Shown one piece after another: positions 1 to 8,940 of a stretch of DNA of 64,000 bases. Made by a program: the position numbers and the translations under genes. How positions within the stretch are numbered: position 1 is the stretch's first letter; every line of letters begins with the position of its first letter. Source of the DNA: Proteromonas lacertae (taxonomy: Eukaryota > Sar > Bigyra > Opalinata > Proteromonadidae); assembly GCA_002245135.1 (NCBI GenBank), contig NGBS01000592.1:62001-126000 (forward strand), written 5' to 3'. Below the pieces are notes generated by a model, which did no database searches, was not told the DNA's origin, and was given only the letters and a program-made list of their open reading frames with translations.

Positions 1-627
1 AGGTCCAATAACCAATAGATTTACTCTAACTCCAGAGTTCAAAATACACCCATATACATTACAACCAACAGAACAAATATCATTTAAAATACATTTTCAA
101 TTAGACTCAAAAGATCCAAATTCAATACTATATGAAAATTTTAGAGATAAAATAATGGGATTTACTAAGTACTACACATTCACAATACCTATAAATGCAT
201 ATAAAGTAGGAAGAGAAGGTGATGATATTTCATTCACACCAGCAATTGATACTTTGATTATAAAACCACCAGACCGATCATTATTCTCTATAGCAAGACC
301 TAAAACGTATTAAAATCCATTATTTCCTATTAATTCTATAGATCGATGAGTAGACCTCAAACATCCTCAGTAAATAGTGATTTGATATATAATCCACGAT
401 CTGATCCAGTCACAAATGATTCTTCATCCAGTTCAGCTGATCCCCCTGAGATATTGACATTAGATCACCTTCCAGAGCCAAATAAGGCTTCTAATACATC
501 AGAATTTATGTTTCCTGATGAGAATATCAATCCAAGAGATTATATATCAATGTTGAAGGATAAACATAAGAGAGATAACAAAGATATTTATAAAGTAGAA
601 GAAAAAGTCAAAAAAGATGATAAATAA
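1..627 (+). CDS. 3' part of a protein of unknown function (two exons)
   Basis: The window opens inside a coding exon that reads in frame from base 2 to base 306. A 35-nt GTAT...TAG intron (307-341) then joins in frame to the exon ending with TAA at 627, so the stop at 311-313 lies inside the intron. The first part looks like a beta-rich module with hydrophobic alternation (IHPYTLQPTEQISFKIHFQ), loosely like ASH/MSP-type ciliary domains, but this is not a firm match. The C-terminal 95 residues are polar: a serine run, then acidic, then a lysine-rich end (KVEEKVKKDDK). The 5' end lies outside the window. It converges on the EF-hand gene, with only 25 bp between the stops. Function unknown. Confidence 0.6.
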
Positions 628-652
628 GATTTAAGTTAGGTAAATAATTATT

Positions 653-1704
653 TTATTTGTAAAGTAATTTTCTATTTCTATCTATTATGTTATTATTATC
701 TGAAGATTTTGATTCACTCACATGTGAAGGTAATTTTTCATTTGTTTTACTTTCACTATTCTTAGATTCTTCGATATGAATTGGTCTTTTAATAATTTCT
801 TTATTCGACTTATTTTCTCCTTCATCTTTGTTAAATTTGCTTTCTTCTTTATTAGTCTTACTCTCTCCTTTATTGGATTTACTTTCCTCCACTTTATCTC
901 TATTATTACTCTTTGATTCTTCAATATAAAATGTTTTTCTAACAAATTCTTTATTACTTTTACTTTCTTCTTTATATCTATCTGTTTTACTCTCCTCCTT
1001 CTTATTGGATTTACTTTCTTCTTTGTTTGTTTTTGATTCTTCATTATTCCTTTTACTTTCAGACAATGCTTCTTTTCTTTTCATATCAATTTTACTTTCT
1101 TCCATTCTATCATTATTATTATCTCTTCTTCTATCTTCTTTACTTTCATTTTCATCTATTTTACTTTCATTGAAATTGTTATGATTATTGGGATTTATCA
1201 TTATTTCACCGTTATATGGAGTTGGTTGATATTCTTCATTTATATTATTTTCTGCTTCTTTCATTTCACTCAATTTCACATTATATGGTTCATTAATCTT
1301 TGATTCATTATTAGATGGATCAAAATGAGAAATTATGGTAGAGATGGGTATTTCTTCAAACGACCTTAGGCACAATTGTGAAGATATTGATGGATCAAAA
1401 TGAGCTTCATTTGAATCTACTACAAACAAAGCATTCAAAAATTTAGCGTAATGTACAGTGTTAGGTCTAAGAATGTACTTAAATCTAAACATTAATTGCC
1501 TTAGTTCTCCTTCTGTAATTGGAAAATCTAGATATTGAGCAACTTTTCTAAAATCACCATATGACAAAAATTTACAACCTAAAGGATCATATTGGTTAAA
1601 AACAGCGGATATATCTACACCAACCTTAATGAGGTAATTTAGTCTATTTCTAACTTTATTTATTCTATACAAATATAAAAAATCAGGAAATACACAACAT
1701 CCAT
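653..1704 (-). CDS. EF-hand-like protein with Glu-Ser-Lys-rich repeats
   Basis: The start is a short first exon (ATG at 1702-1704), joined by a 29-nt intron (1665-1693) to the main exon. The first ~100 residues resemble an EF-hand pair: FNQYDPLGCKFLSYGDF has loop-like spacing with incomplete acidic ligands, and a second helix-loop-helix ends near FLNALFVVD. The rest, about 200 residues, is low-complexity sequence made of reiterated EESK, ESKSNK and ESKTNKEE words and is probably disordered. Calcium binding is doubtful because the loops are degenerate. It shares a 151-bp divergent promoter region with the B56-like gene at 1856. Partner and process are unknown. Confidence 0.6.
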
Positions 1705-1855
1705 AAAATAAACAGAAAAAGTAAATTTCTTCTGGAATTTACAACTGTCATGTCTATATAAGTAATTTGTGTCATTTCATATATCTCACCAAACTAATCG
1801 AATTCGATCATCCTTTTGTTATGTCAATCTTTTAATTACTTATTTATAATCGAAT
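1705..1855. promoter_or_regulatory. divergent intergenic promoter region
   Basis: This 151-bp AT-rich gap separates the starts of two divergent genes, so both promoters must lie here or overlap the genes. It contains TCGAATTCGAT near 1798. No canonical TATA position could be assigned. Confidence 0.4.
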
Positions 1856-3232
1856 ATGCCGAATAAAGCTCAAACATTCATTCATGGCAATAATGAAGGC
1901 GCGAAACGTTTTATAAAACCTACTATTCAGATGATGAAGAAGCAACCATTTAATAGTGCGATACGAGGTTCAAAGCCTTCAAACAAGGTTCTATTACGAA
2001 TGAAGAATAAGGTGATCCAGCGTCAAATCCAAGCAATTAAAGAGAAATCTCAATACACTACTCCCACAAAGAAACCATCACCGGTATCAGTAATCACATC
2101 TCCAGATACTCCGTTAAAAGAGTATTTATCCCCTGATGAAATAGATGAACCAATCACTAGAGAGATGATATTAACATATTTGTACAATGTCCTCTTCCCA
2201 GGCTCAATGAATGAACTTACAAATGAAGCTTTGCATAAAGATGAAATAAAAGAAATATTCTATATTTTAAGTTATTCATTTGAATATTTCTACGATTGGA
2301 ATGATTTAACAATAGATACATGTATAAATGAATTTATAAATAATCGTTTTATATTGAGAATACTGAGTGATATGAAATTTGAAACATCAATCGATTTATC
2401 TCCAAGGTTGAAGGTGCTTATAGCTATAGACAAACATATAGAGAATATGAGAATAACATTATTGAATAATTTCTACTTAATAACGTTGGATTATGTGGAA
2501 CAATCTTACAACAATGAAACTATTCAAAATGAATATGAAGGAAACGGCTATCAAAACGGATCGTTTTTATTATACATTGGATTATTCAGATATTATGTAA
2601 ATATCATTCGTCAGGAGATAGAAAACGAAGAAACTAAAATGATAAGACAAAATAATGATAATAGTCCTAACAACAACAATAATAATAATGTATATATCAA
2701 ACCAGTAGTTCCAATTATCAATGACATTTATAAGGACTATATCATGTTATTATTACGTCAATCCTATATATTCTTAAAGGGATACAATATAATAATTAAT
2801 AATTATAATATCTTCATTGATTCTATCAGAACTTTATGCAGAATACATCCATTTATTACACCTCGATTTTTAATGAAAATATACGATTATTGGCCTGTTT
2901 GGAATACACAGAAGGAACATTGCTTTATTGAAATATTGACATCTATTTTAACTATTTATTCTCGTCCTGTCACTTACCATGAACATTATCGAAATTCATT
3001 TAATAAAATATTTTATAAGATATCTATGGTTATTAAAGGTAATCATATTATTAATATATTACAATCGTTCAAATTATTGGATAATATTTTTATCCAATCA
3101 AATTGTTTGGAGGAAAATTGTGAAATTTGTGAAATGTTGAGAGAATCTTTATGTTTAGCGACAGATCATTGGGAACCGACAATTAGAAATAAAGCAACTG
3201 AATTGTTCAACAGATTCTTGGATTTGGCTTGA
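1856..3232 (+). CDS. PP2A regulatory subunit B56-like HEAT-repeat protein
   Basis: An uninterrupted 458-residue reading frame. The best evidence is the segment ITPRFLMKIYDYWPVWNTQK followed by E..FIEIL, which matches the B56/PPP2R5 signature ([30 protein letters not shown]) at about a third of positions with the same spacing. The C-terminal HWEPTIRNKATELFNRF fits the B56 segment around HWN.TI. B56 proteins are helical-repeat subunits that steer PP2A to substrates with LxxIxE motifs. The N-terminal ~95 residues are basic and lack B56 homology, and the protein is divergent overall. A poly-Asn run lies near residue 270. It could be a distant paralogue rather than a working B56 subunit. Confidence 0.62.
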   Translation: MPNKAQTFIHGNNEGAKRFIKPTIQMMKKQPFNSAIRGSKPSNKVLLRMKNKVIQRQIQAIKEKSQYTTPTKKPSPVSVITSPDTPLKEYLSPDEIDEPITREMILTYLYNVLFPGSMNELTNEALHKDEIKEIFYILSYSFEYFYDWNDLTIDTCINEFINNRFILRILSDMKFETSIDLSPRLKVLIAIDKHIENMRITLLNNFYLITLDYVEQSYNNETIQNEYEGNGYQNGSFLLYIGLFRYYVNIIRQEIENEETKMIRQNNDNSPNNNNNNNVYIKPVVPIINDIYKDYIMLLLRQSYIFLKGYNIIINNYNIFIDSIRTLCRIHPFITPRFLMKIYDYWPVWNTQKEHCFIEILTSILTIYSRPVTYHEHYRNSFNKIFYKISMVIKGNHIINILQSFKLLDNIFIQSNCLEENCEICEMLRESLCLATDHWEPTIRNKATELFNRFLDLA

Positions 3233-3409
3233 TGAAAAGGAATTATGTCCAAAATCCACTCTTTTTTATATTATTATTTTTCTACACACACATACTATAA
3301 TTAAAAAAGAATATTTATGTTTATAAAATACATATTTCTGTTTAAATTGTTGATTATTGATTAAAAAACAATTTTATAAAAATAATAAAACAATGTTTAA
3401 GAAAACAAT

Positions 3410-3940
3410 TTATTGCATATTATTAGCAATACCAACAACACCAGCAACCACTCCATTTCCTGCATTTCCATTAATTAATGATAATTCGTGTCCTCCTTTG
3501 CCTAAATCATCCTCACCAGCATGAATTACTAAAGAACGACCAATTATAGAATATGGTCCTATCAATTTTACTAATTTGTCTTCTATATGAATTTGAGCAT
3601 ATCCATCAGCTCCAACTTCAATATTGCCTAAAGAACCTACATGTCTGTCTTCATCTTCTGGTGCTCCATGCTGTTTACCAAATGGATTGTAATGTCCTCC
3701 TATTTAAAAACATATAATTCAATTAAAAAAATACCAACACTTTGAAATCCGGCACTAAGATCACCAAATATATTAACACTAAGTCCATGTTTGCCTGGTG
3801 TTAATCCACCACATGTACCGTCAATAATTGTGGGATGATCTTCACTTATCTAAGATAATTGATAGAAATCCAAATACTTGTGTGAGATAGACTGTACCTT
3901 CTATTTTATCACCTTTAAATACGCAAACGGCTTTTGCCAT
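3410..3940 (-). CDS. Cu/Zn superoxide dismutase-fold protein lacking copper ligands
   Basis: Three exons with introns at 3850-3877 and 3700-3734; the start [11 protein letters not shown] matches SOD1-type N-termini. The family frame is clear: [47 protein letters not shown] and NGNAGNG. But [10 protein letters not shown] replaces the canonical HGFHVHEFGD, so two copper ligands (His46 and His48, human numbering) are Ser and Asn. Zinc ligand Asp83 is Ser (RHVGSLGN), the disulfide pair Cys57/Cys146 is Phe/Ala, and active-site Arg143 is Gly. The histidines equivalent to 63, 71, 80 and 120 remain. The frame and introns are intact. I infer a SOD-fold pseudoenzyme. It is not a CCS chaperone, since there is no N-terminal metal-binding domain. 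Confidence 0.85.
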
Positions 3941-4063
3941 TATAAAAATTCAACGAAATTGAAAAATGAGTGCTTGAGATAATCAAACTTGTTTTCATAC
4001 ACCACATTTGTTAAAATTCTTTTATATCACATCACAAACACAAATAAATGTTTTATTAATAAT

Positions 4064-4860
4064 TTAAAAATAACCATATCTACCTCTTCTCTTTGTTCTT
4101 CTAATAGGCTTTCGTTTATTATAATTAGATGAATTTTTATCAGGAAGAGTTACATTCTCATAATCTGATATTAACGATGTAGAAGGACAGATCTTTAACA
4201 ATTTCTTTACTTCTATTGCTGGAGGCTTTACACGTTGCTATTAATAAAAAAACAATGATAGAATTTTATATACAGCTCTTTTCTTCTTTCTTTCTTCAGA
4301 CCCTTGCAAATAATCCAACATTGATGATGGTTTGGGAAGATCATTGGATACAGTCTCAGTATTATGTGTTGGTATAATTATTCGTCTATCTTTATTACGA
4401 TTTATTTGATCATCTCTCAGTTTACAGAATTCTTTATATCCAGATGATTCTTCTATTGAACAATGATTTGGTAGTGCAGGTGGTGGTGGTATATTTGGAT
4501 CTTCAGCAAAGTGAGGAAAAGTGAGGATTATTGAAGGTTCTTTTTCATTTTCTTCTATTTATAATATAATAATTATTAAATAAATTGTGATACCTTTCGT
4601 TAGTTTGATATCTGAGATTTCATTTATAAAGCTTTCAACTTTTGTATCATCACAAAGTATATATGCTCTTCCAAATGTTGTTTCATATGTAACTTGACTA
4701 TTTTATATTTAAACAATTACTAACTATACTTTATTGTTCCTTGCGAAAAGTAATCTAATTTACAGCTATATTTCTCCAATACTGGTGTTATAGCTTCCAC
4801 ATACTCATTTTCACTTAAACTATATGGTAATTTTCTATGAGCAAGCCTTAATTGCACCAT
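4064..4860 (-). CDS. UPF3-like nonsense-mediated decay factor
   Basis: Four exons with introns at 4698-4729, 4555-4593 and 4238-4273. The N-terminus VQLRLAHRKLPYSLSENEYV and, after the first intron, YETTFGRAYILCDD follow the UPF3/SMG4 RNP-fold pattern ([KR]hhhR.LP..L.E...., then a Y.RAYIxF strand). The segment DYFSQG fits the ..YFxxG turn. UPF3 bridges the exon-junction complex and UPF2 in nonsense-mediated mRNA decay. The middle holds a PPPP stretch, and the C-terminus is basic (KRKPIRRTKRRGRYGYF), compatible with RNA or EJC binding. At about 230 residues it is short for the family. It is divergently transcribed from the UDP-galactopyranose mutase gene across 84 bp. The assignment rests on the N-terminal domain only. 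Confidence 0.55.
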
Positions 4861-4944
4861 AAAAAAGAAAAATAATAATTTGAGAAATAAATATCTGATC
4901 TTGAATCAAAAACGAATAATTATTCAAAATAATTTTTCAATAAA

Positions 4945-6216
4945 ATGATGTATAGCACGACACTCACGGTAATTGCTATAATTACAATATCTGCATTGAC
5001 TGTCTTATTTCTTTCAATATCTCCTGGTACTTTCATAACACCATATAACTACGATGTGCTAGTTGTAGGTGCAGGAATGTCAGGTGCTGTTGTGGCTGAT
5101 GTATTGTCATCTAAAGGATATAAGGTATTAGTTATAGATAAAAGAGATCATGTAGCTGGAAATTGTTATGATTTTGAGAATGAACATGGTATATTGATTC
5201 ATAAGTATGGTCCACATATTTTCCATACAAATGATGCAGATGTATGGAATTATATCACCAGTAAATCAAAGTGGAGACATTATGTCCATTTTGTGATGGC
5301 TTATGTGAATGGCACACCAGTCCCTTTCCCAGTAAATCGTGTAACATTAAACATGTTATTCAAAACAGACTTAAAAACAGAAGAAGATGTTGAAAACTTC
5401 TTAAAAGAAGAAAGTAAAGAATATGCAAATATTGAAGTAACAAATAGTGAAGAATTAATCTTAAAAACATTTGGTAAAAGAGTATACCAAGCTTTATATG
5501 AAAATTATAATAAAAAGATGTGGAAAATGCCAGCTTCTAAATTAGCAGCAGCTGTATCAGCAAGAATTCCTTGGAGAAAAACAATTATTAATAGATACTT
5601 TGATGATCGATTCCAAGCTATGCCTGATAAATCATACACAGAGTTCGTACAAAAATTATTGTACCACGATAATATTACCGTTATAACAAACATGCCAATG
5701 GAAAAATTAGACAGTCGTTATACATTTAAGAAAGTTTATTATACTGGTTTAATTGATGGTTTATGTGATTTTTCATTAGGTCAATTACCATATTTGAGTG
5801 TAAATATTACATGGGAGACAGTTCAAGATCCGTTGAAAGTGTTACCAGCACCTGTAGTGAATTATCCAAATGATAATACCTATCATAGAGTGTTTGAAGC
5901 AAAATGGATTAATCCAACTTTTTCAAATTATAGTACTTTAAGTTATGAAACTTCTACATTGACTGGTGAGCCTTATTATGCTATTCCAAACACTACAAAT
6001 CATAAAATGTATGAAAGATATAAAAATGCGTTTAGTAGTATGAAAAGAATGGTTATATTTGGAAGATTAGGTGATTATAAGTATTATAACATGGATAGTG
6101 CTATTGCTAGAGGTTTAGAAATAGGTAGAACTACTTATACTGATATTAATTCATTTGAACCTATTAATATTGATAAATTAAAAAGTGATATTAAAAGTAC
6201 ATGTAGTAGAGGTTAA
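4945..6216 (+). CDS. glf: UDP-galactopyranose mutase, membrane-anchored
   Basis: An intron-free 423-residue flavoprotein that interconverts UDP-galactopyranose and UDP-galactofuranose. The N-terminal ~30 residues are a hydrophobic signal anchor (TVIAIITISALTVLFLSI), absent from bacterial enzymes. The FAD-binding motif follows at residues ~35-60 (YDVLVVGAGMSGAVVADVL), then AGNCYDFENEHGILIHKYGPHIFHTND, described here in two parts: GN.YD and IHKYGPHIFHTND. The substrate region has YNKKMW, ARIPWR and NRYFDDRFQAMP. Length and motifs match the short bacterial-type UGM better than the ~500-residue fungal/kinetoplastid type, so ancient transfer from bacteria is plausible. The anchor suggests secretory-pathway membrane location for galactofuranose-containing glycoconjugates. 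Confidence 0.92.
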   Translation: MMYSTTLTVIAIITISALTVLFLSISPGTFITPYNYDVLVVGAGMSGAVVADVLSSKGYKVLVIDKRDHVAGNCYDFENEHGILIHKYGPHIFHTNDADVWNYITSKSKWRHYVHFVMAYVNGTPVPFPVNRVTLNMLFKTDLKTEEDVENFLKEESKEYANIEVTNSEELILKTFGKRVYQALYENYNKKMWKMPASKLAAAVSARIPWRKTIINRYFDDRFQAMPDKSYTEFVQKLLYHDNITVITNMPMEKLDSRYTFKKVYYTGLIDGLCDFSLGQLPYLSVNITWETVQDPLKVLPAPVVNYPNDNTYHRVFEAKWINPTFSNYSTLSYETSTLTGEPYYAIPNTTNHKMYERYKNAFSSMKRMVIFGRLGDYKYYNMDSAIARGLEIGRTTYTDINSFEPINIDKLKSDIKSTCSRG

Positions 6217-6339
6217 TTAAAGATTTAGTTATTATGATTCTAAGTATATTGCTTTGTATGGGGAAATATTAAGTATTTTTTAAATATTGAAACGACTATA
6301 TTTTCAAATTCATTGAAGATTTTGATTAAAGAATTAGCT

Positions 6340-7506
6340 ATGAAGGCGATTGTTATTTTTGCTATCTACTTATCTTGTGTATTGGGATGTTACAAGTATT
6401 GTAATGGACATGGTAGTTGTGGTCCAAAAGACAAGTGTGAGTGTTATATGGGTTGGGGAGGTGCTGATTGTTCTTTAAGTATGATTTATGTATATAATAT
6501 TTAAATAGGATCATGTCCATATGGAGAAGCTTTAGTTGATATTCCTTTAGGTGATTTAAATCACGATGGAAGTGTAAACAGTGATTCTGTCAAAACTGAA
6601 TGGAGACCAAAGTATGGATTGAGTGAGAATTTGAAAGGATATGTAACAAAGAGCAGAGCTCACAGATATGCCGAATGTTCTAACAGTGGAAGTTGTGATA
6701 GAACAACCGGTGATTGTGTATGTTATAAGGGATATGAAGGAAGTGCTTGTCAACGTCGTAGTTGTCCTAGTAGTGTAGAAGGAGTAAGTTGTAGTGGAAA
6801 TGGTGTTTGTATGAGTAGTACAGCTTATGCCAAAGAACAAGGTAGTGCTTATTATGGTTGGGAATTAGATAAATTCTTTACTTGTAAATGTGATGCTGGA
6901 TATGAAGGTGTAGATTGTAGTTTAAGACAATGTCCAATGGGTTTAGATCCAGTAAAATACTCTGGTTCAACAATGACATATGAATCTAAAGATGATGGTG
7001 TTTCTACAACAAAAGATAGTTATTATTTGGAATTAGTATATGATGGAATTTCCTATCCAACTCCAGTAATTCCTTCAATACCAGATATGTGTAAAACTGG
7101 TAAATTAGATACAACCTTAGCAAATTCATATCAAGAAGTAATGAAAAGATCACTTCAATCAATTGCTCCATTAACACAAGCATCAGTTAAAATAGAATGT
7201 GATACTACCACTCCAACAGATGGTAAAATGAAATTCACAATAACAGTAGAATCATCAGAACCAAAGAAATTCTTATCCTCTACATTAACAGCAAAACCAA
7301 CAACTGGAAATGATCCATTTGGATTTAAAGCTCATATTTATAAAGGTGGTAAGAGTGATGGTAATGAAGATATAACTAATCCAGATGGTATAACAGAAAC
7401 TTTATGTGGTGGAAGAGGTTTATGTGATTCAAAGACTGGATTATGTAGTTGTTTCCAAGGATATTACGGATATGCTTGTGAAAACCAAAGAACTATTCAA
7501 TTGTAA
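6340..7506 (+). CDS. secreted EGF-like repeat protein (intact copy)
   Basis: Two exons with a 30-nt intron at 6479-6508, whose removal creates CSLRSCP, matching the later CSLRQCP. The start at 6340 is chosen because it gives a clean signal peptide, MKAIVIFAIYLSCVLG; an upstream in-frame ATG would precede it with a hydrophilic stretch. Four EGF-like modules are visible: CNGHGSCGPKDKCECYMGWG, CSNSGSCDRTTGDCVC, CSGNGVC...FTCKCDAGYEGVDC, and C-terminal LCGGRGLCDSKTGLCSC. A ~110-residue spacer without cysteine clusters (roughly residues 205-345) contains a VYDGISYPTPVIP segment. The EGF modules with the CSLR.CP linker resemble tenascin-like extracellular proteins of protists. Ligand unknown. No TM segment, so probably secreted or wall-associated. 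Confidence 0.85.
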
Positions 7507-7662
7507 ATTATCTAATGAATAATACTAATAATTTTAATAATAAGATCTTTTCCTTTTTATTTATTTTGATGTTGTGTTTGGTTTAATTATACAATAACAG
7601 AAAAAAACAAATAAAAAATTAAATAAAAATCTATCCGTTTCGAAAATGAAAAATTGAAGTTT

Positions 7663-8334
7663 ATGAGTGAAATAATATCTTTTGAAAATCAAAATACTCA
7701 TGAAATATGTAATGTTGTTATAGAAGAATATAATAATGAAGAATTTAGCAGTTATTTGTGGGATTCAAGTTTTCAACTCTCTAACTATATAGTTAATAAC
7801 AAATCATTATTTTTCGGTAAGAAGATCCTTGAATTAGGAAGTGGAGTAGGTTTATGTGGAATAATGAGCAGTCTATGTGGAAGTTTTGTTTATTTCAGTG
7901 ATAGAAGTGATGTGAAAGAGATAAAAGAGAAGATATTACATAATTGCGAATTAAATAATGTGAATGAAGAAGATTATGAAATTGTATAAAATCAAATAAC
8001 TTAAAAATAGATAAATTTAACTTGGAATTTATTTTCAAAAGAAACAGTAGAAAAATTAGTTAATTTGGATTATATTATTGGATCTGATTTGTTTTATGAA
8101 AGTCAAAGTATATAACTATGATATATGAAGAAAATAGACAATGATTCATTATTATCAACTGTATATTATCTTTTAAGTAGAAATGCAAAATGTGAATGTT
8201 TGTTTGTGATTAGAAATAGAAGATCAATGGATTCACTTGCTGTTTATTGTAATGAATGGAATTTAAAACTACATAGAATGAGTGGTGTTTTATCTGATGA
8301 ATACTTATATTCGATGATAAAAATAACTTTATAA
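7663..8334 (+). CDS. METTL23-like protein methyltransferase (intact copy)
   Basis: Three exons with introns at 7984-8010 and 8108-8137. The start at 7663 (MSEIISFEN) is the first ATG in frame. Family-16 methyltransferase features: a Trp motif YLWDSSFQLSNYI, SAM-binding motif I KKILELGSGVGLCGI, an acidic post-I strand FVYFSDRSD, and NLTW...DYIIGSDLFYES, equivalent to the METTL21/23 D.FY substrate motif. METTL23 relatives methylate arginine or lysine on protein substrates; the target here is unknown. At about 205 residues the length is normal for METTL23. It lies about 150 bp after the EGF gene and 98 bp before the acyl-CoA synthetase fragment on the same strand. The right-arm copy is broken. 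Confidence 0.75.
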
Positions 8335-8432
8335 TATTAATTTAACTCTTGATTTATGTTTTGTTGTGTTTTATTTGTTTCTGAAAATATAGTGGTTACG
8401 ATCTTGAAAGAAACATTTTTTTCTTGATATCT

Positions 8433-8702
8433 ATGATTAGTAAGCATGTTTACGCAGATCTTCCTCCTTTGACTGTTGATGGAGTATGTTATAATGCTAT
8501 TCATTTGTAGTTATTTCGTTCAGTAGTTGAATCAAAAGCTAACAATGCATTTATTCAATTAGAAGACAGATCTACAATTAGTGTGAAGGATTTTTATAAG
8601 AAGTGTAGAAAGTATTTAATTTGCATTACTTGTTATAGATATGGGAGATGTCTTCATGGAATTGGATTAGAAACAGGTGATAATATTTTAATTTGCTCAA
8701 AT
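8433..8702 (+). pseudogene. 5' fragment of acyl-CoA synthetase, truncated at duplication edge
   Basis: The first ~80 codons of the acyl-CoA synthetase at 22181-24367 are repeated here: MISKHVYADLPPLTVDG, a short GTATGTT...TAG intron, then LFRSVVESKANNAF and RYGRCLHGIGLETGD. Similarity stops at about 8702, after which the frame enters unrelated sequence. None of the adenylation motifs are present, so this is a truncated copy without function. It marks the inner edge of the left arm. Confidence 0.88.
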
Positions 8703-8940
8703 AGCTTCACTATTTCTAAAAAAACAAAATGCAAATAGATTTAAAATTACAGATTTTTATTGGTTACACTTGGAGTTATTTGATTTGTTACACTTAAAGC
8801 AATTTGATTGGCTGATTCATTCAAATAGTAATTACTATTATCTAGAGAATTAGCTCTTTTTAAACCTTTGTTATACATCACTTTGAAGTATTAAAATATA
8901 TATAATATAATATTGGAATATAAATATATTGTAGTTATAA

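Larger units (their letters stand above)
6290..8702. repeat. left arm of a ~2.4-kb inverted duplication
   Basis: This segment recurs in reverse complement at 24098-26524, with the same gene order (EGF protein, methyltransferase, acyl-CoA synthetase 5' end). Homology starts at GAAACGACTATATTTTC and stops inside the acyl-CoA synthetase, just after codons for GLETGDN.LIC. The left arm lacks 38 bp found at the outer edge of the right arm; the missing piece is bounded by two copies of ATATTTTCA, which suggests a slippage deletion. Several codons and short indels differ, so the arms are not recent identical copies. Confidence 0.9.

Noticed and set aside
311-345. Stop at 311-313 as the end of the first gene and a separate small gene at 346
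   Set aside because: A GTAT...TAG intron at 307-341 joins the two parts in frame, and the ATG at 346 is then internal.
3410-3940. Copper chaperone for SOD (CCS)
   Set aside because: No N-terminal heavy-metal-binding domain or C-terminal CxC motif; the sequence is a single SOD domain.
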